A DNA stretch of 64,000 nucleotides from assembly GCA_025738555.1 (NCBI GenBank), contig JAOVFP010000010.1, positions 3,917,501 to 3,981,500 of the forward strand, in the 5' to 3' direction. The position numbers and the translations under genes were made by a program. The notes under the pieces are model-generated. The model saw nothing but the letters and a program-made list of their open reading frames with translations. It did no database searches and was not told the origin of the DNA. This stretch comes from Cyathus striatus. Lineage: Eukaryota; Basidiomycota; Agaricomycetes; Agaricales; Nidulariaceae. This document shows positions 10,160 to 20,925 of this stretch, one piece after another. Numbering within the stretch: the stretch's first letter is position 1; each line of letters opens with the position of its first letter.

Positions 10160-10899
10160 TTGTAACATGAAGAAAGTCAATTCTTATTTGCAACTTAGAT
10201 TAACTTAATTTTAAATGACACTGGAGGGCATCTTTTGCATGTGGCTTCTGTTTGAAGGGATGACCACTGCTTAATTCTCTCTTCTCCTCCTTTCATATCA
10301 CAGTGGGTAGCTGCTTCCTGTGCTCAGTGGTATATTGCCAAAGGATACATGGCTTCTACAATCTGCCAGCTTCCTTCTTCCTCCCCCATCTCCCTGTAAC
10401 CCATCCCTGCCTATAATCTCCCAATGCTATACAACTCAACCTCACTGGTACCCTCAACAAAGCCTGCCCTTCCACATTCTCCTGTCTCCAAATATGCAAG
10501 ATCAAAATGCACCTGTGCCCAAGCCACTTATAGCTGCAAAATAGGAATGGGGAAAGAGACCTTTGTATATATTTGTGCCTTTGATTAGGTACAGGTGCAT
10601 AGCAGTGTTTAAATGAGTTTAGCTTTGATATGGGGGGGTGCTGGGTGCTTTTGTGGGGACAGTGTTTATGCTGGAGAGCTACACAGCTGCACTGGGGGTA
10701 ATTCCCCATGTGTTCAAGCCCTCAAGTTAAGTTATGGCTAACACTTACTGCCTGTCTCATTATACAGCCATCTTCTGCTCATAATCACTAATTACTTTGT
10801 CATTCTAGGTTAGGATACCAACTATCTGGGAAGTGCATGTGGGTGAATCTTGTGTTTAGTGAATGGATGGCAAAAGGCTGAGAAAAGAAGCAGGAGCAG
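10160..10899. other. 740 bp without recognised features
   Basis: Starts just after the transposon target duplication. It has short open stretches in both directions, a pyrimidine-rich run near 10370-10420 and a G-run near 10632, but no motif, repeat or splice pattern I can support. Confidence 0.4.
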
Positions 10900-11330
10900 A
10901 AGAAAGACAGGGATAAAGATATTACTTAGCTCAACCTCCTCTTCTGGGATCAAATCACCAACTTCAGCATCAGCCAGGTACCTATTCTCACTCCCTCTCC
11001 CTTACCACCTGACTAACATACTTGTATGGATGTACCCATTGACCTATCTCACGTATTGTTTGTGTGTATCACTAACAATCTGGACACCATCCCTGCCTCA
11101 CTGCTTGACTGTATAGAGGTCCTTGAAGTCTCAGGTTATGTCTCAGGAGAAGAGTGCTATTGCCTTTTGCTACCTTGGCCCTCAAGCTATGCAGGCCAAT
11201 GGTTTCAGTAGCACTGACATCATTCTGAATGAAGCAGCTATTGATATTCTGATCAAGTACTGCTGCTATGATAGTAGTATTCATAATCTGAAGAAGCATA
11301 TTGATAAGATGCATATTCTACATCTATACA
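10900..11330 (+). pseudogene. Mitochondrial Lon protease (PIM1-type), internal fragment
   Basis: The plus strand encodes [20 protein letters not shown], then [18 protein letters not shown], then after a one-base frame change [14 protein letters not shown] and ILNEAAIDILIKYCC..S.IHNLKKHIDK. These are the sensor and lid segments of the AAA+ module of ATP-dependent Lon, a mitochondrial matrix protease. A likely intron (GTACCTATT.. to CTGACTAAC, about 10978-11027) precedes it, with its terminal AG apparently mutated. The Walker motifs, the proteolytic serine-lysine domain and the targeting sequence are all missing. It looks like a captured or duplicated internal piece of a cellular gene. Confidence 0.75.
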
Positions 11331-11339
11331 TTTATAAAT

Positions 11340-12324
11340 TCTAGCTGACAGTGGTTATAAATCCAACCTTATACATATTGGAATCCAGTATGAGTTCTGT
11401 CATTTGAGATTGCACTATGAGATATGATGTCAGAAGTAACAAGTGAAGAAGAGGTGATTGAGAGAGATGAGGATTATAATGAAGCAAAGACTCAGACACT
11501 GACACTGACACTGACACAAATGAGGAGGAAACTTGTTGTCAACTATCAAAGTACAGAAGGTTTATATACTGAAGGTGTCAACCAAAGTCCTACCAAAGTC
11601 CTACCAAGGTCTGATATAGAGACTGTGCAACCCAGAACATCTAACATATGGGAGTGTGGTGTAATCCCACTAATAGACAATTTTGTACTGGCTCACATTC
11701 TCATAGTGCTATCTCAAGCAACCACAACTTCTTGAACTTCTTTGAGGTATATTGCTCAGCAGCTGTAAGTTCAGTGAGTGTTATATTAAACAGTAGCTTT
11801 GGAGCTTGTCTTTAATCATACTAATTAAAAGCTGCTGGAGGAGAAGTATAATCAAAGAAGTCTATGATTTGAGCTGGTTTCACAATATCTTTGATAATAT
11901 AACTTGATAGAGTAACTTGTTACTACACTTCAACTAAACAGTTATACTTATTGTACATAGCTTGATCAAATACATGCAGCTATTTAAGTAAAGCAAAGTA
12001 CTTGAGGTAGTACTGCTGAGTCAGTGAGGAGCCAAAAGTAAATATTGTTCATGCACTTGATATCACAAATCAGAGGTACTCTAATATAACAGTATAAATA
12101 TTTGTACTTGTAATATAACATATCAGAGAAGCAAATAAAACAGATAGTGATTGGGGAAAGTAGTAAGTACAAATAGAGCTGAGAGAAAGAAAAAGATATG
12201 AATACAATTTACCATATTTATTACTGATTACTTTTTTTTTCTAGGTGTTAATTTTTTAACTGGAACACTCTTCTTTCATTTTTGTAAATTCAAATTATAT
12301 TAGTTAATAAACTTTACTTTGACA
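11340..12324. other. Region without recognised genes between Lon fragment and hairpin
   Basis: A 103-codon open stretch (11424-11735) is acidic at its start with an imperfect (GACACT)n run near 11494-11516, and resembles nothing I know. It may be the decayed continuation of the Lon-derived locus. The rest (11740-12324) is AT-rich with no supported feature. Confidence 0.3.
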
Positions 12325-12419
12325 ATATAAATTACTTACTAGATGACTCTTCAAACAATTCATCTTCATCCTCACTATCATTCTCTTGTTTGAAGAGTCA
12401 TCTAGTAAGTAATTTATAT
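12325..12419. repeat. Perfect 34-bp hairpin with 27-nt loop
   Basis: Left arm 12325-12358 (..TAGATGACTCTTCAAACAA) and right arm 12386-12419 (TTGTTTGAAGAGTCATCTA..) are perfect reverse complements around a CATCTTCATCCTCACTATCA-containing loop. Perfect arms in a decaying AT-rich neighbourhood suggest a recent origin. Confidence 0.93.
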
Positions 12420-13430
12420 AATGACATAAGAATTATTTTATTTCTTATAAATAATATAAATTATTCACTTTTAACATAGCTATAATTATCATTCTCAACA
12501 GCTCTATCATTATTCTTTTATCAATATAAATCATTTTACCTTTTTCAATTTCTTTTTTTTACTCTTTCTCATTCTTCAAAATCTTTTCAGCTAATGACTT
12601 GGCATTATTATTATCATTAATTTTGTAATCATCTCTTTTCTTCTCAGTCATTGGGGAAAATCTTGTTTTTATCTCATCACATATGTAATTGTTAGATTCA
12701 TATCTAATAATATATAATTAATTTCCTTTTCAAATACAACTGAATAATTTTTCAGTTGTTTATGCATTATATCATGCATAGACAAATATTTATTTTGGTC
12801 AACAACTACCTGTCTCTCAATGTTTTGATTATATTAATTAGTAAGAATACTTTACTTAATAACTCTGTTTTATCCTTATGAAAGTCTTCAGGAAATCTTT
12901 GTCTCAAAAGTGAATAACAATACAATCTTTTATATGATTTAGTTTATTATATTTTCTAAAATTTTGTAGCAATTTATTAATTCTTTTTTGTTCAGATTTA
13001 TATTGAGTCATGAGATGGCTTGCATGTCAGATGTATCAACTTTAAAATCTTCTCAGTTGTCAAAAAATTCAAAACTACAAGATGAAAAGTATATTTTTTC
13101 TTCAATTACTATTGATATGTTTCTTATAAGCTTTCATAGCTCATTTTGTAACAGGTGAAAAGCTTTATTTCAAGAATTATTGTAAATTTGCTAGTAATTA
13201 TGTGTATGCCATATGGCATTCAGAATGTCTTTGAAAAATTTTATTATACCAACTTGTCTGTTGGTTTTGAAATGATCATATGATTTGTGCACAGAATTTT
13301 TGATCAGAGTGATACCCAATTCAAATACTAGGTATTTTTTGGCCTTTTCTGCATTTTCAGAAATGGACTCAAAATCAGATAGTTCATTACCCTCAGTTAT
13401 ATATAAATAGTACATCTTTAATACCAATAA
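12420..13430 (-). pseudogene. AT-rich decayed coding region, unrecognised
   Basis: On the minus strand a 78-codon open frame (13427-13191) reads VFELGITLIKNSVHKSYDHF and FKDILNAIWHTH. Further short coding-like pieces follow downstream in shifting frames (for example a stretch near 12790-12690). Codon-like texture plus many stops suggests an old gene. I do not recognise the family; mobile-element origin is likely given the setting but unproven. Confidence 0.3.
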
Positions 13431-14100
13431 ATAACAACACTACATGTATATATTTGATAAATGATCTTTCTTTCTTTCTTTCTTATCACCATCACAAACT
13501 TGATTAACAATAGTTACAAGCAACACCAAACAATCACAAACAATATTTCAATCTACTTCATTTGTAAAATTTTATTATTAAGCATGTTTCAAGCATACTA
13601 AATTAATTTCTACTATTTAGCTCTCTCAAATTGCTTCAAGCATACTTAATTGCTACTTTTCAGCCCTCTCCATTTGCTCTTTCTGTAAGAGTTTTATTAT
13701 TATGCATGTTTCAAGTATACAAGTAACTAGAATGAAACATGTAGAGTGTGTATGTAAGTTCAATGACATTTTACAATCAAAACTAGAGATGTTATATGAT
13801 GGGATTGAACATTTTCATAATAAACAATTTGGTAATAGACCCACACATGGACAAAAAATATAAAAGAATAGTGAAATATGTGATTCTACATCACATCAAA
13901 CTTACACATCTTCAAACTTACACATCTCAGTTATTAAGTGATCTATTAGTTATAATGATATCTTCAATACTCACTATTTAGTTTTATTTACTTACTCTGT
14001 ATGACTACATAATAGTTTGATTTATTGATACAGAGAGGTAATGAGAACTATCTTCACTCTTATTGATATTGTGTCACAATCAGTTTCACTTCTACACTGC
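13431..14100. other. AT-rich spacer with a TTCTTTCTTT microsatellite
   Basis: Contains a short (TTTC)n run at about 13468-13487 and duplicated phrases such as ATTATTA.GCATGTTTCAAG (about 13572 and 13697). No gene is supported. Confidence 0.5.
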
Positions 14101-14119
14101 CATATATGTTCACATCTCT

Positions 14120-14206
14120 GATATATATTGTTTATACTTATACTCAGACAGCATAACTTCATCTTTGAGACAAACATATGACTATTAACAGGATCAACTA
14201 GGTAAC
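14120..14206 (-). pseudogene. Decayed 5' end of 18S rRNA
   Basis: The reverse complement gives a degenerate version of the 18S start: GTTACCTAGTTGATCCTG, then AGTCATATG and GTCTCAAAGATGAAG, followed by a poor match to the next 40 nt. It shares the flanking bases GTAACTACTCA (plus strand) with the cleaner 18S fragment at 38490-38714. Only about 80 nt of the rRNA gene is recognisable. Confidence 0.7.
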
Positions 14207-14389
14207 TACTCAGATGGAATCAGGAAGTGGTTCATGCACATGTTATTACTCAGTATCTCCTACTTAACATAGTTTTCAAATTTAGATATGTTGTCAATGT
14301 CAAAGGCCAAATTACATCACTGAGCTGCAAAGTGACAAATGTAACATATATATAGAGTATGATGAATGATAATATGAATCAAAATAACA

Positions 14390-15460
14390 CTCATCAAATA
14401 CATGATAGACATGTAAAGTATGACAAATGTAAGTATGTGACATGTGTGACAAGGGCTAAAAGTGTGACATATGTGATGTGCATGACACATATGAAAAGAG
14501 TGACACATGAAAAGAGTGACATGTGTGAGACATATGTGATACATGTAAATTTAGGTGACAGCTGTAATGTGTGTGAATGTTATATCCTGTATTACCTACC
14601 TCCAGACTCTTAGTCCTCTACTCCACCTTCACCTTTGTTTACTCCAGACTTGATTATGCTCTTAATATTACTTATTGATTACTGTACATAGGTTACTTCT
14701 GATTCCTTTCTTCTGTTCTACTGAGCTATCCCCTCAGTAATGTAGTATATATCTCATAGTAAGTTACTTATCATTCTTAAGTGCACCACTATCTGTTTCA
14801 CTTTACATCACCATATGCGCTCACTTCTCCAACACTTTTTATTATGTTTAATTAGTTATAGTCTTCATTCTACATATGCCTACCCTGATTGTACTTCTCT
14901 GCTGGCCTTTACTTACTCCGAGTCTCTAGTATTTAAGTAGCACTCAATTTGTACTTAGTCTTTAGTTTCGTATTGAACTATGTCCTCACCCTCTCATCTG
15001 ACTTGAGTTACACCTCTTGTCCTCTCATCTCTTGTCTTCTCCGAAGGGCTTGCCCTTACTCCGAAATTTAGGACCAGGAATCCCAGGGGCGCAGCACATA
15101 AGCTGAAGTCAAAGTCCTACCCCTGAGTTCTCATTCTCTGCTTTCATCACATACTCACTCCTTGCTTCTCCACAGTCACCCTCTTGTACTCTGCTGCCAA
15201 GTCAGGCTAGGGGCACAGTCGTGACAGTGAATATATATGACAAATATGATAGGTGCAAATATATGTGACATATGTGACACATGTGAATTTAGATAACAGC
15301 TGTGATGCATGTGAATATATGTGATATGTGACAGATGTGATATGTATGAATTTTGGTGACAGCTGTGATGCATGTGAATATATGTGACAGATATGACACC
15401 TGTAAATTTAGATGACAGCTGTGATACATGTGAATATATGTGACAGATGTGACATGTGTG
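14390..15460. repeat. GTGACATATGTGA minisatellite, split by a solo LTR
   Basis: Units of about 17-35 bp with (A/G)TGTGACA.ATGTGA and GACAGCTGTGATGCATGTGA lie on both sides (14390-14577 and 15227-15460) of an inserted LTR. The LTR's GTGAA target duplication is itself part of the repeat unit. Confidence 0.8.
14578..15226 (+). mobile_element. Solo LTR, gypsy family 1, with GTGAA target duplication
   Basis: Complete 649-bp LTR starting TGTTATATCC and ending GTCGTGACA, aligned throughout with the LTR at 49424-50074. GTGAA occurs at 14573-14577 and 15227-15231. A complete LTR with an intact target duplication and no internal region is the product of LTR-LTR recombination. It is CpG-poorer than the LTR at 49424. 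Confidence 0.95.
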
Positions 15461-15873
15461 ATCACCTATGATCACCTGTGAAATCATTAGCAGTAATAAT
15501 ATGTGAATACACACTTGAAATGATCTATGATCACCTATGATCACCTTGGAAATCATTAGTCGTAATAATAGGTGAGTATGCACTTGAAATGACCTATGAT
15601 CACCTATGATCACCACTACATTCATTAGTAGTAACAATAGGTGAATACACACTTGAAATGATCTATGATCACCTATGATCACCTTGGAAATCATTAGTAG
15701 TAATAATAGGTGAATATGCACTTGAAATGACCTATGATCACTTGTGATCACCTTGAAAATTATTAGTAGTAATAATATATGAATACATACTTGAAATGGC
15801 CTATGATCACCTATGATCACCTTGGAAATTATTAGTAGTAATAGTATGTGAATATGCACTTGAAATAACCTAT
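15461..15873. repeat. ~69-bp tandem repeat with CCTATGATCACC core
   Basis: Six units contain GAAATGACCTATGATCACC, then TTGGAAATCATTAG and TAGTAATAATAGGTGAATA. A unit length divisible by three creates a repetitive 245-codon open frame on the minus strand that is not a real gene. The last unit is interrupted by the next solo LTR and resumes at 16460. Confidence 0.9.
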
Positions 15874-16459
15874 TGTCATATCTGTGACAATTGTTCCAAA
15901 CCATTGGAGCCAACTCTGGGTTTACTCTGCTTTTAGTACATTTCCTCTGGGCTGTGTATACTTATTATATATTGAACTCTTCCTTACTAATGTTTACTTG
16001 TTCCTTCTCACCTCATTCTCCAGCTATGGCCATTTTACTTATGATTATAATCTAGAGGCATACTACTAGTTTACCATGTTCTACATTTCATGGAGTTTAC
16101 TTATCCCTAAGATGCCACAAACCCATGGGCATTACTCCATACACATTCAGACAAAGTAGTTTACTATAAAAACTACTCCTGTAATGTAGATAGACTTCAG
16201 TTCTGAATCAACTATGTTTACACCTTTCTCTCACTTGGGCCTTGAGCCAACTCCACTATTTTGCTTCTTACTCCACTTTGTTCTAAATATGGAACTGGAA
16301 GTCCAAGGGGTGCAACACACAAGTTGAAGCCAATGTTCCATTACTTCTGTACCTGTTCACTACTTCCATGCACCCTACTAATGTGTACTGGTTACTCTGC
16401 CACTTAGACTATCTCCTCCACTGCTCTTGTTCCCTAGTGGAATAGAATGGGATGTGACA
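15874..16459 (+). mobile_element. Solo LTR, family 2, with CCTAT target duplication
   Basis: 586 bp starting TGTCATATCTGTGACA and ending GGGATGTGACA. CCTAT occurs at 15869-15873 and 16460-16464. It is homologous to 23585-24193 (opposite orientation) and to the 5' part at 60277-60732. The CCAAGGGGTGCAACACACAAG block resembles the late block of LTR family 1 and sets its orientation as plus. Confidence 0.93.
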
Positions 16460-16531
16460 CCTATGATCACCACTACATTCATTAGAAACTCATAGATTCA
16501 TTAATAAATATATAATAGTATAGGCACTCAT

Positions 16532-16578
16532 AAAAGCCCAGGATTTTTGAGTGTGACACTCAAAAATCCTGGGCTTTT
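16532..16578. repeat. Near-loopless palindrome, 23-bp arms
   Basis: AAAAGCCCAGGATTTTTGAG.. (16532-16554) is followed by one base and its exact reverse complement (16556-16578). CACTCA/TGAGTG occurs both outside and at the centre, as if two copies of a ~30-bp transposon end were joined head to head. It is too symmetric to be chance. Confidence 0.9.
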
Positions 16579-16599
16579 TATGATCAAATTGGCTAACAC

Positions 16600-17090
16600 C
16601 CCTTAGGTCTTTTCTTTATGGAATAGCTATCTAGTACTTTTAATTTGTATAGGAATTGATAGCTCAATTATATTTTTGTTGTGTTGAATCCCTTGGTTCG
16701 TATCATGCAGATACTTTGACTGGCAGTGTGGGACTCAACCCCAGTCCTTGGACTTTTCCCTTGATAGTGTTATTCAGATAGAATACTCTAATTGGCAGCT
16801 CAGAACTCACCCCAACTCTTGGACTCTGGGACTGGATTCACTAAATGTATTACTAGTACTGATTGTTTATTATATTTCGAAAAATAACCCTTATATTTTA
16901 CTAGGCATATCATCTAAGAAAATTTATATTTGGGAAAAACTGTACTTTTCATCTTTTTACTATATTTTTTATGTACTTATACTTATTTTACAAATAACAC
17001 TCTTACTAAATATGCCTTTTTATATTATGATAGAAAACATAAAAAGTAATTTTTGAAATATAGTAAAGTACTATTACTGTATGAATAACT
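16600..17090. other. Spacer with one short open frame
   Basis: A 102-codon frame (16748-17056) is isoleucine/tyrosine/leucine-rich at its end and has no recognisable motif. Probably non-coding AT-rich sequence. Confidence 0.3.
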
Positions 17091-17099
17091 GTTGAAGTT

Positions 17100-17680
17100 A
17101 TTCAAAATTCTCCTTGATATCCAGATCAACAGCCTCTTTCTAGACTCAGATCAATTCTCAAATACATTACAGAATTCCCTTATCTTTAGTGATTTGCATC
17201 TAACATTGACAGTTTGAGGATTACTTTATCAGGACTTTAAATTCAAGAGGCTTGTCTTGGTAAGGTTTGAATACCTTTTCAACAGATGGATGGGCTATGA
17301 CTCTAAGCATGCAAACTGGAAGAAAGTTCAAGAACTAACTTTCACTTTTTCTGCTTTTATTATTGATGTAAGACTACTTTAACATGTTGATAGTGTTCCT
17401 CAAAGTTAATGGAGTAGATAAGAATGTCATAAAGGTAAACTATTATGCACATGTCAAGTAAATCCTTAAGTTTGAAAATTTTAAAGTTTGCTAGCTCTAA
17501 GAAATGTAGCAGCATTAATTATAGAAATACTCAGAGGAGGATGTGAGTCCAGCAGAGAGAATGAGAGCTTATCTGATGAAGCAAATAGCAACAAAGGAGT
17601 ATTCTTCAGAGTAGGAGCCAATGAAAGTGGAGATGATTCTTCTGTAACAGCTGTCAAACAGTTGTAATACTATCAGGGTT
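17100..17680 (-). pseudogene. Decayed gypsy pol remnant (protease linker and reverse transcriptase)
   Basis: Read on the minus strand, 17640-17500 resembles the INAAAFLQASKL linker of the pol at 52.5 kb. 17480-17360 reads LLDMCIIVYLYDILIYS and FEEHYQHVK, matching the YLDDILIYS..LEEH reverse-transcriptase catalytic region with the first catalytic aspartate altered. Frames break repeatedly and the segment between linker and reverse transcriptase is deleted. Remaining sequence to 17990 is probably the same old element but I cannot trace it. Confidence 0.55.
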
Positions 17681-17991
17681 ATAGAAGTGGTAAATAGGTG
17701 ATTGCTCCAGATTAAAAGTAAGTTAATAAAACAGTGAGTAGAGTTGGATTTAATAAAGGCAACATAGTTAAGAACAGTATTTGATGTTATAGGAGATAGG
17801 AATGTGAGCAGTATATGTACAGCTTACTTATTAGTGTCTGGAGTTTGCTTACAGCTGCCTTCAAACTCAAGTTGATGAATGCTAGCTCCTGTATATGATA
17901 TGAACTGTGTGAAATATCAACAATGCTGAGTGTATTAAGAACAAAATAAATATTTGAAATAGCCAAGTGAATAGACAAAAATCCAATATTG

Positions 17992-19510
17992 CAGTACTTT
18001 ACTCTCCCCCCCAATTTCTGGATGAACTCTGGACAGACAAGAAAATGTCTGGAATTTCTGGGTGGACTCCATATGAAAACCAGATATTCCAGATGGAATC
18101 CACATGGAACACAGATTTTCTAGATGGAGTCCAGATGGACATGATAATTTCCAGACAAAGTCCACATTGAGTCCATGTTAAAGAACATTTTTCCTGATGG
18201 AGCCAGGTGGAATGATTAATTTCAGCATTGGGAATATCTTCTTCACAAAGTCTGCGCATCCTTTGGGAAGGGGATTATACGTGTCTGGTCCTGGGACAAG
18301 AAGATACTCCAATGGAGGACAGTCTGCATAGGTGCAGATAGGGATTAGCAGTGGGCCAGAACTTGCTCTAATTGGTGTAAGATCAGGTGTGTATGAGAAA
18401 TTTTCCAATTGATGGAAATGAAAGATAACTTTGTTTTCCCATAGAGTCACATAGTATTACAGTATCACAATATTATGTATCTCACAGTATTGCAGTCATC
18501 ACAGTTATATTTCACATAGTATTACACTTGTCACTTTTTGCAGTGTCACAGTATCACACATGGTCATAATGATGCAAATATTATATTCACATTGTCATGG
18601 TCATCAGGGTCATCTTCATTATCATATTTGTCACATAGTGTCACAGCTATCAAAATCTGTGATACTGTGTGACACTGTTACACTATGCAACAAGTGACTG
18701 TGACAACTGTTATACTGTGACACTACAAAAAGTATAACAAATGTGACAAGTGTGATATTATGTAAAAAGATACTGTGACACTATGTGTTGAGTGTGACAC
18801 TGTGTGTTGAGTGTGACACTATGTGAAATTGACAAGCATGATACTTAGCAGACATTGTGATGCATGTGTGTCACACTCAACATGTGGTGTCACACTCAAC
18901 ACAGTGTCACACTCAACACACAGTATCACACTCAACACACAGTGTCATACTCAATACACAGTATCACACTCAACACTCAGTGTCACACTCAATACATAGT
19001 GTCACTCACATGGTGTCACACTCAACACACAGTGTCACACTCCACACACCATGTCACACTTGATATAGCCATAATAGAAGTTGTGGACTGTACAGCATAT
19101 GCACACATACTATAATGTGAATGAATGTTATATAATCATTACAACAATATTGGTTCAAACTATGCAACTATGCCATGCTCTACTAATTTATTTATAATAC
19201 AAGTAAAGTAAGTAATAAACCACCAATTAATACAAGCTGCCCAGAATCCAGTATAGCAAATTCCTTCAGAATTCTGGCTGAAAGGTGGAATTTAGCCAAT
19301 AATCCGGATTCCATGTGGAATCCATCCAGAAAACACTTGGATTGGAAAACTAAAATTTGGCAGGTATCTCTGCCAAAACAAGTCCATCTGGACTCCAGAT
19401 GGAATCCATGGAATGGCTGGAAATTCTGTGGAAATTCCACAGACTTTCCAGAGAGTTTGTGGATTCTGTCCGAAGTCTGGACAGAATTTAGGGGAGAGAG
19501 TAAAGACCTT
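17992..19510 (+). mobile_element. Non-autonomous DNA transposon A, copy 2, with 8-bp target duplication
   Basis: Left end CAGTACTTTACTCTCCCCC, right end GGGGAGAGAGTAAAGACCTT, flanked by CAATATTG at 17984-17991 and 19511-19518. It is 1519 bp and similar to 8408-10151 in both subterminal GGAGTCC regions, the inner TCACAGTATTGCA region and the GTTGTGGACTGTACAGCAT block. The central TGTCACACTCAACACA minisatellite is shorter (about 18780-19060). A ~145-bp segment (about 18230-18390) absent from copy 1 may be a small insertion. No coding capacity. Confidence 0.92.
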
Positions 19511-19638
19511 CAATATTGACTTATAAATAATTCAGCAGATGATTTGTTTAACTAAAGTGACCAACTTAAATACTACTCTCCATTTATAGTACTATAACAC
19601 CATCAAACAAATCATAAACATATATAATTCCTCTCATC

Positions 19639-20128
19639 TGTTACATACTATACCACTCAGAGGGATAATAGGGAGGTGCTGAGTTTAGCATGAAGAGAAC
19701 TACTGGTAGTATTATGGCTCAAGGTCAGAAGCAGAGAACTTGAAAGTGCAGAGTGAACCTTGGCTTCAGCTTGTATGCTGTGCTCCTTGTGATTCTTGGT
19801 AGTTCATATTTCAAGTTTATAAGAAGATTGAAGCAAGGTTGAGGTAGGAACAAGTTCAAGATAGAAGTACAGAAAGGTTGGAACAGAGGAAGGTCAGAAC
19901 AGAGACTCAGAACTAAGAAAAAAACCTTAGAGACAAGTCTTAAATACTAAGTAGAAAGTGGAGTAGTTTACTTTGAGCAAAGTATAAGAGTATAGCTAGG
20001 GATAGGTAAATATGGAGTCAGCCACCATAGAGGAGAAGTGGCTGAAGAATAGAAAGAAGGGCTACATGCAATATGGTGGAAAAAATAGAAGTAAAAATAG
20101 AGGAGTAATTCAAAATGATGATATAACA
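19639..20128 (-). mobile_element. LTR-like sequence, reverse orientation
   Basis: It starts TGTTACATAC and ends GATGATATAACA, and contains CTTCAGCTTGTATGCTGTGC, the reverse of the block shared by LTR families 1 and 2. The layout fits a reverse-oriented LTR, but flanking direct repeats were not found, so the ends are approximate. Confidence 0.5.
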
Positions 20129-20342
20129 AATGAACACAAATAAGTAATTGATAAATCATGATGATGTGTCCAATGATTAGTCAGAAATGTAGCCAATGCA
20201 GAAGTGTGGGAAGTGTGGGATAGTGTAGAATAGTGGATGCCAGACATGAATGGGTGACTTTCTGCTGCATTTAGAATCCTAGAATAAAAATCTAAACATC
20301 TTAAGTGAGATAAGCCAAAATGCTGATGTTCTAATCAGGCCT

Positions 20343-20925
20343 AGCATACAGTGGAGCTCAAATACCCCCCCATCCTAGATGGCGGTCTGGAAGAGGCCTC
20401 CTACCCCCCCCCTTCCAGTTGTAAACACCCATTCTAAATGACTCCGACACTATCCGATGTCACTTGCTTATACTTCCCTGCAGAGTTTTTCTGGGCAGGG
20501 TTGTTATCTTCATTGCACCACCATCGCACTCAATCCACATGAACAACAGCTTTCACCACACCTTCAAAGCCCACTAATACTTAGTGAAAACGCTACCTCA
20601 GAACTCGAATGAGCCCCAGCATCTCTTCTTCCAGTGGACTAGGGGATACCCATTGAACAGCTTAGTGCAAGATGCCCAGAATGTGCAATAATTTTCTCCC
20701 TGCTGACACCTGTGCAATGGAGCTCATTTTTTTCAAGGTCCTCACTTTTTTTTTCATTGCTACACAAGACTGTATAGGACCATGCAAGAGCTAGTCAAGT
20801 TTTGGAGATGTTAGTGAAGGGATGGGAGCTCTGGAGTGCATAAAAGGACAAGAAACTTTGTAAGTAGAGACCATTCTCAATCATACACTTGTTTCTTCTT
20901 GCAAACGTTCCTCACACTCTTCTAA
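20343..20925. other. 5' flank of the Harbinger Myb-like gene, locally CpG-richer
   Basis: C-runs (CCCCCCC near 20366 and 20406) and several CpGs contrast with the CpG-poor surroundings. ATAAAAGG near 20840 is a possible TATA-like element about 85 bp upstream of the ATG. The left terminal repeat of the Harbinger element should lie here but I could not define it. Confidence 0.35.

Noticed and set aside
15176..15913. 245-codon minus-strand frame with 23-residue repeats
   Set aside because: The frame is a ~69-bp tandem repeat plus solo LTR sequence; periodicity divisible by three explains it.
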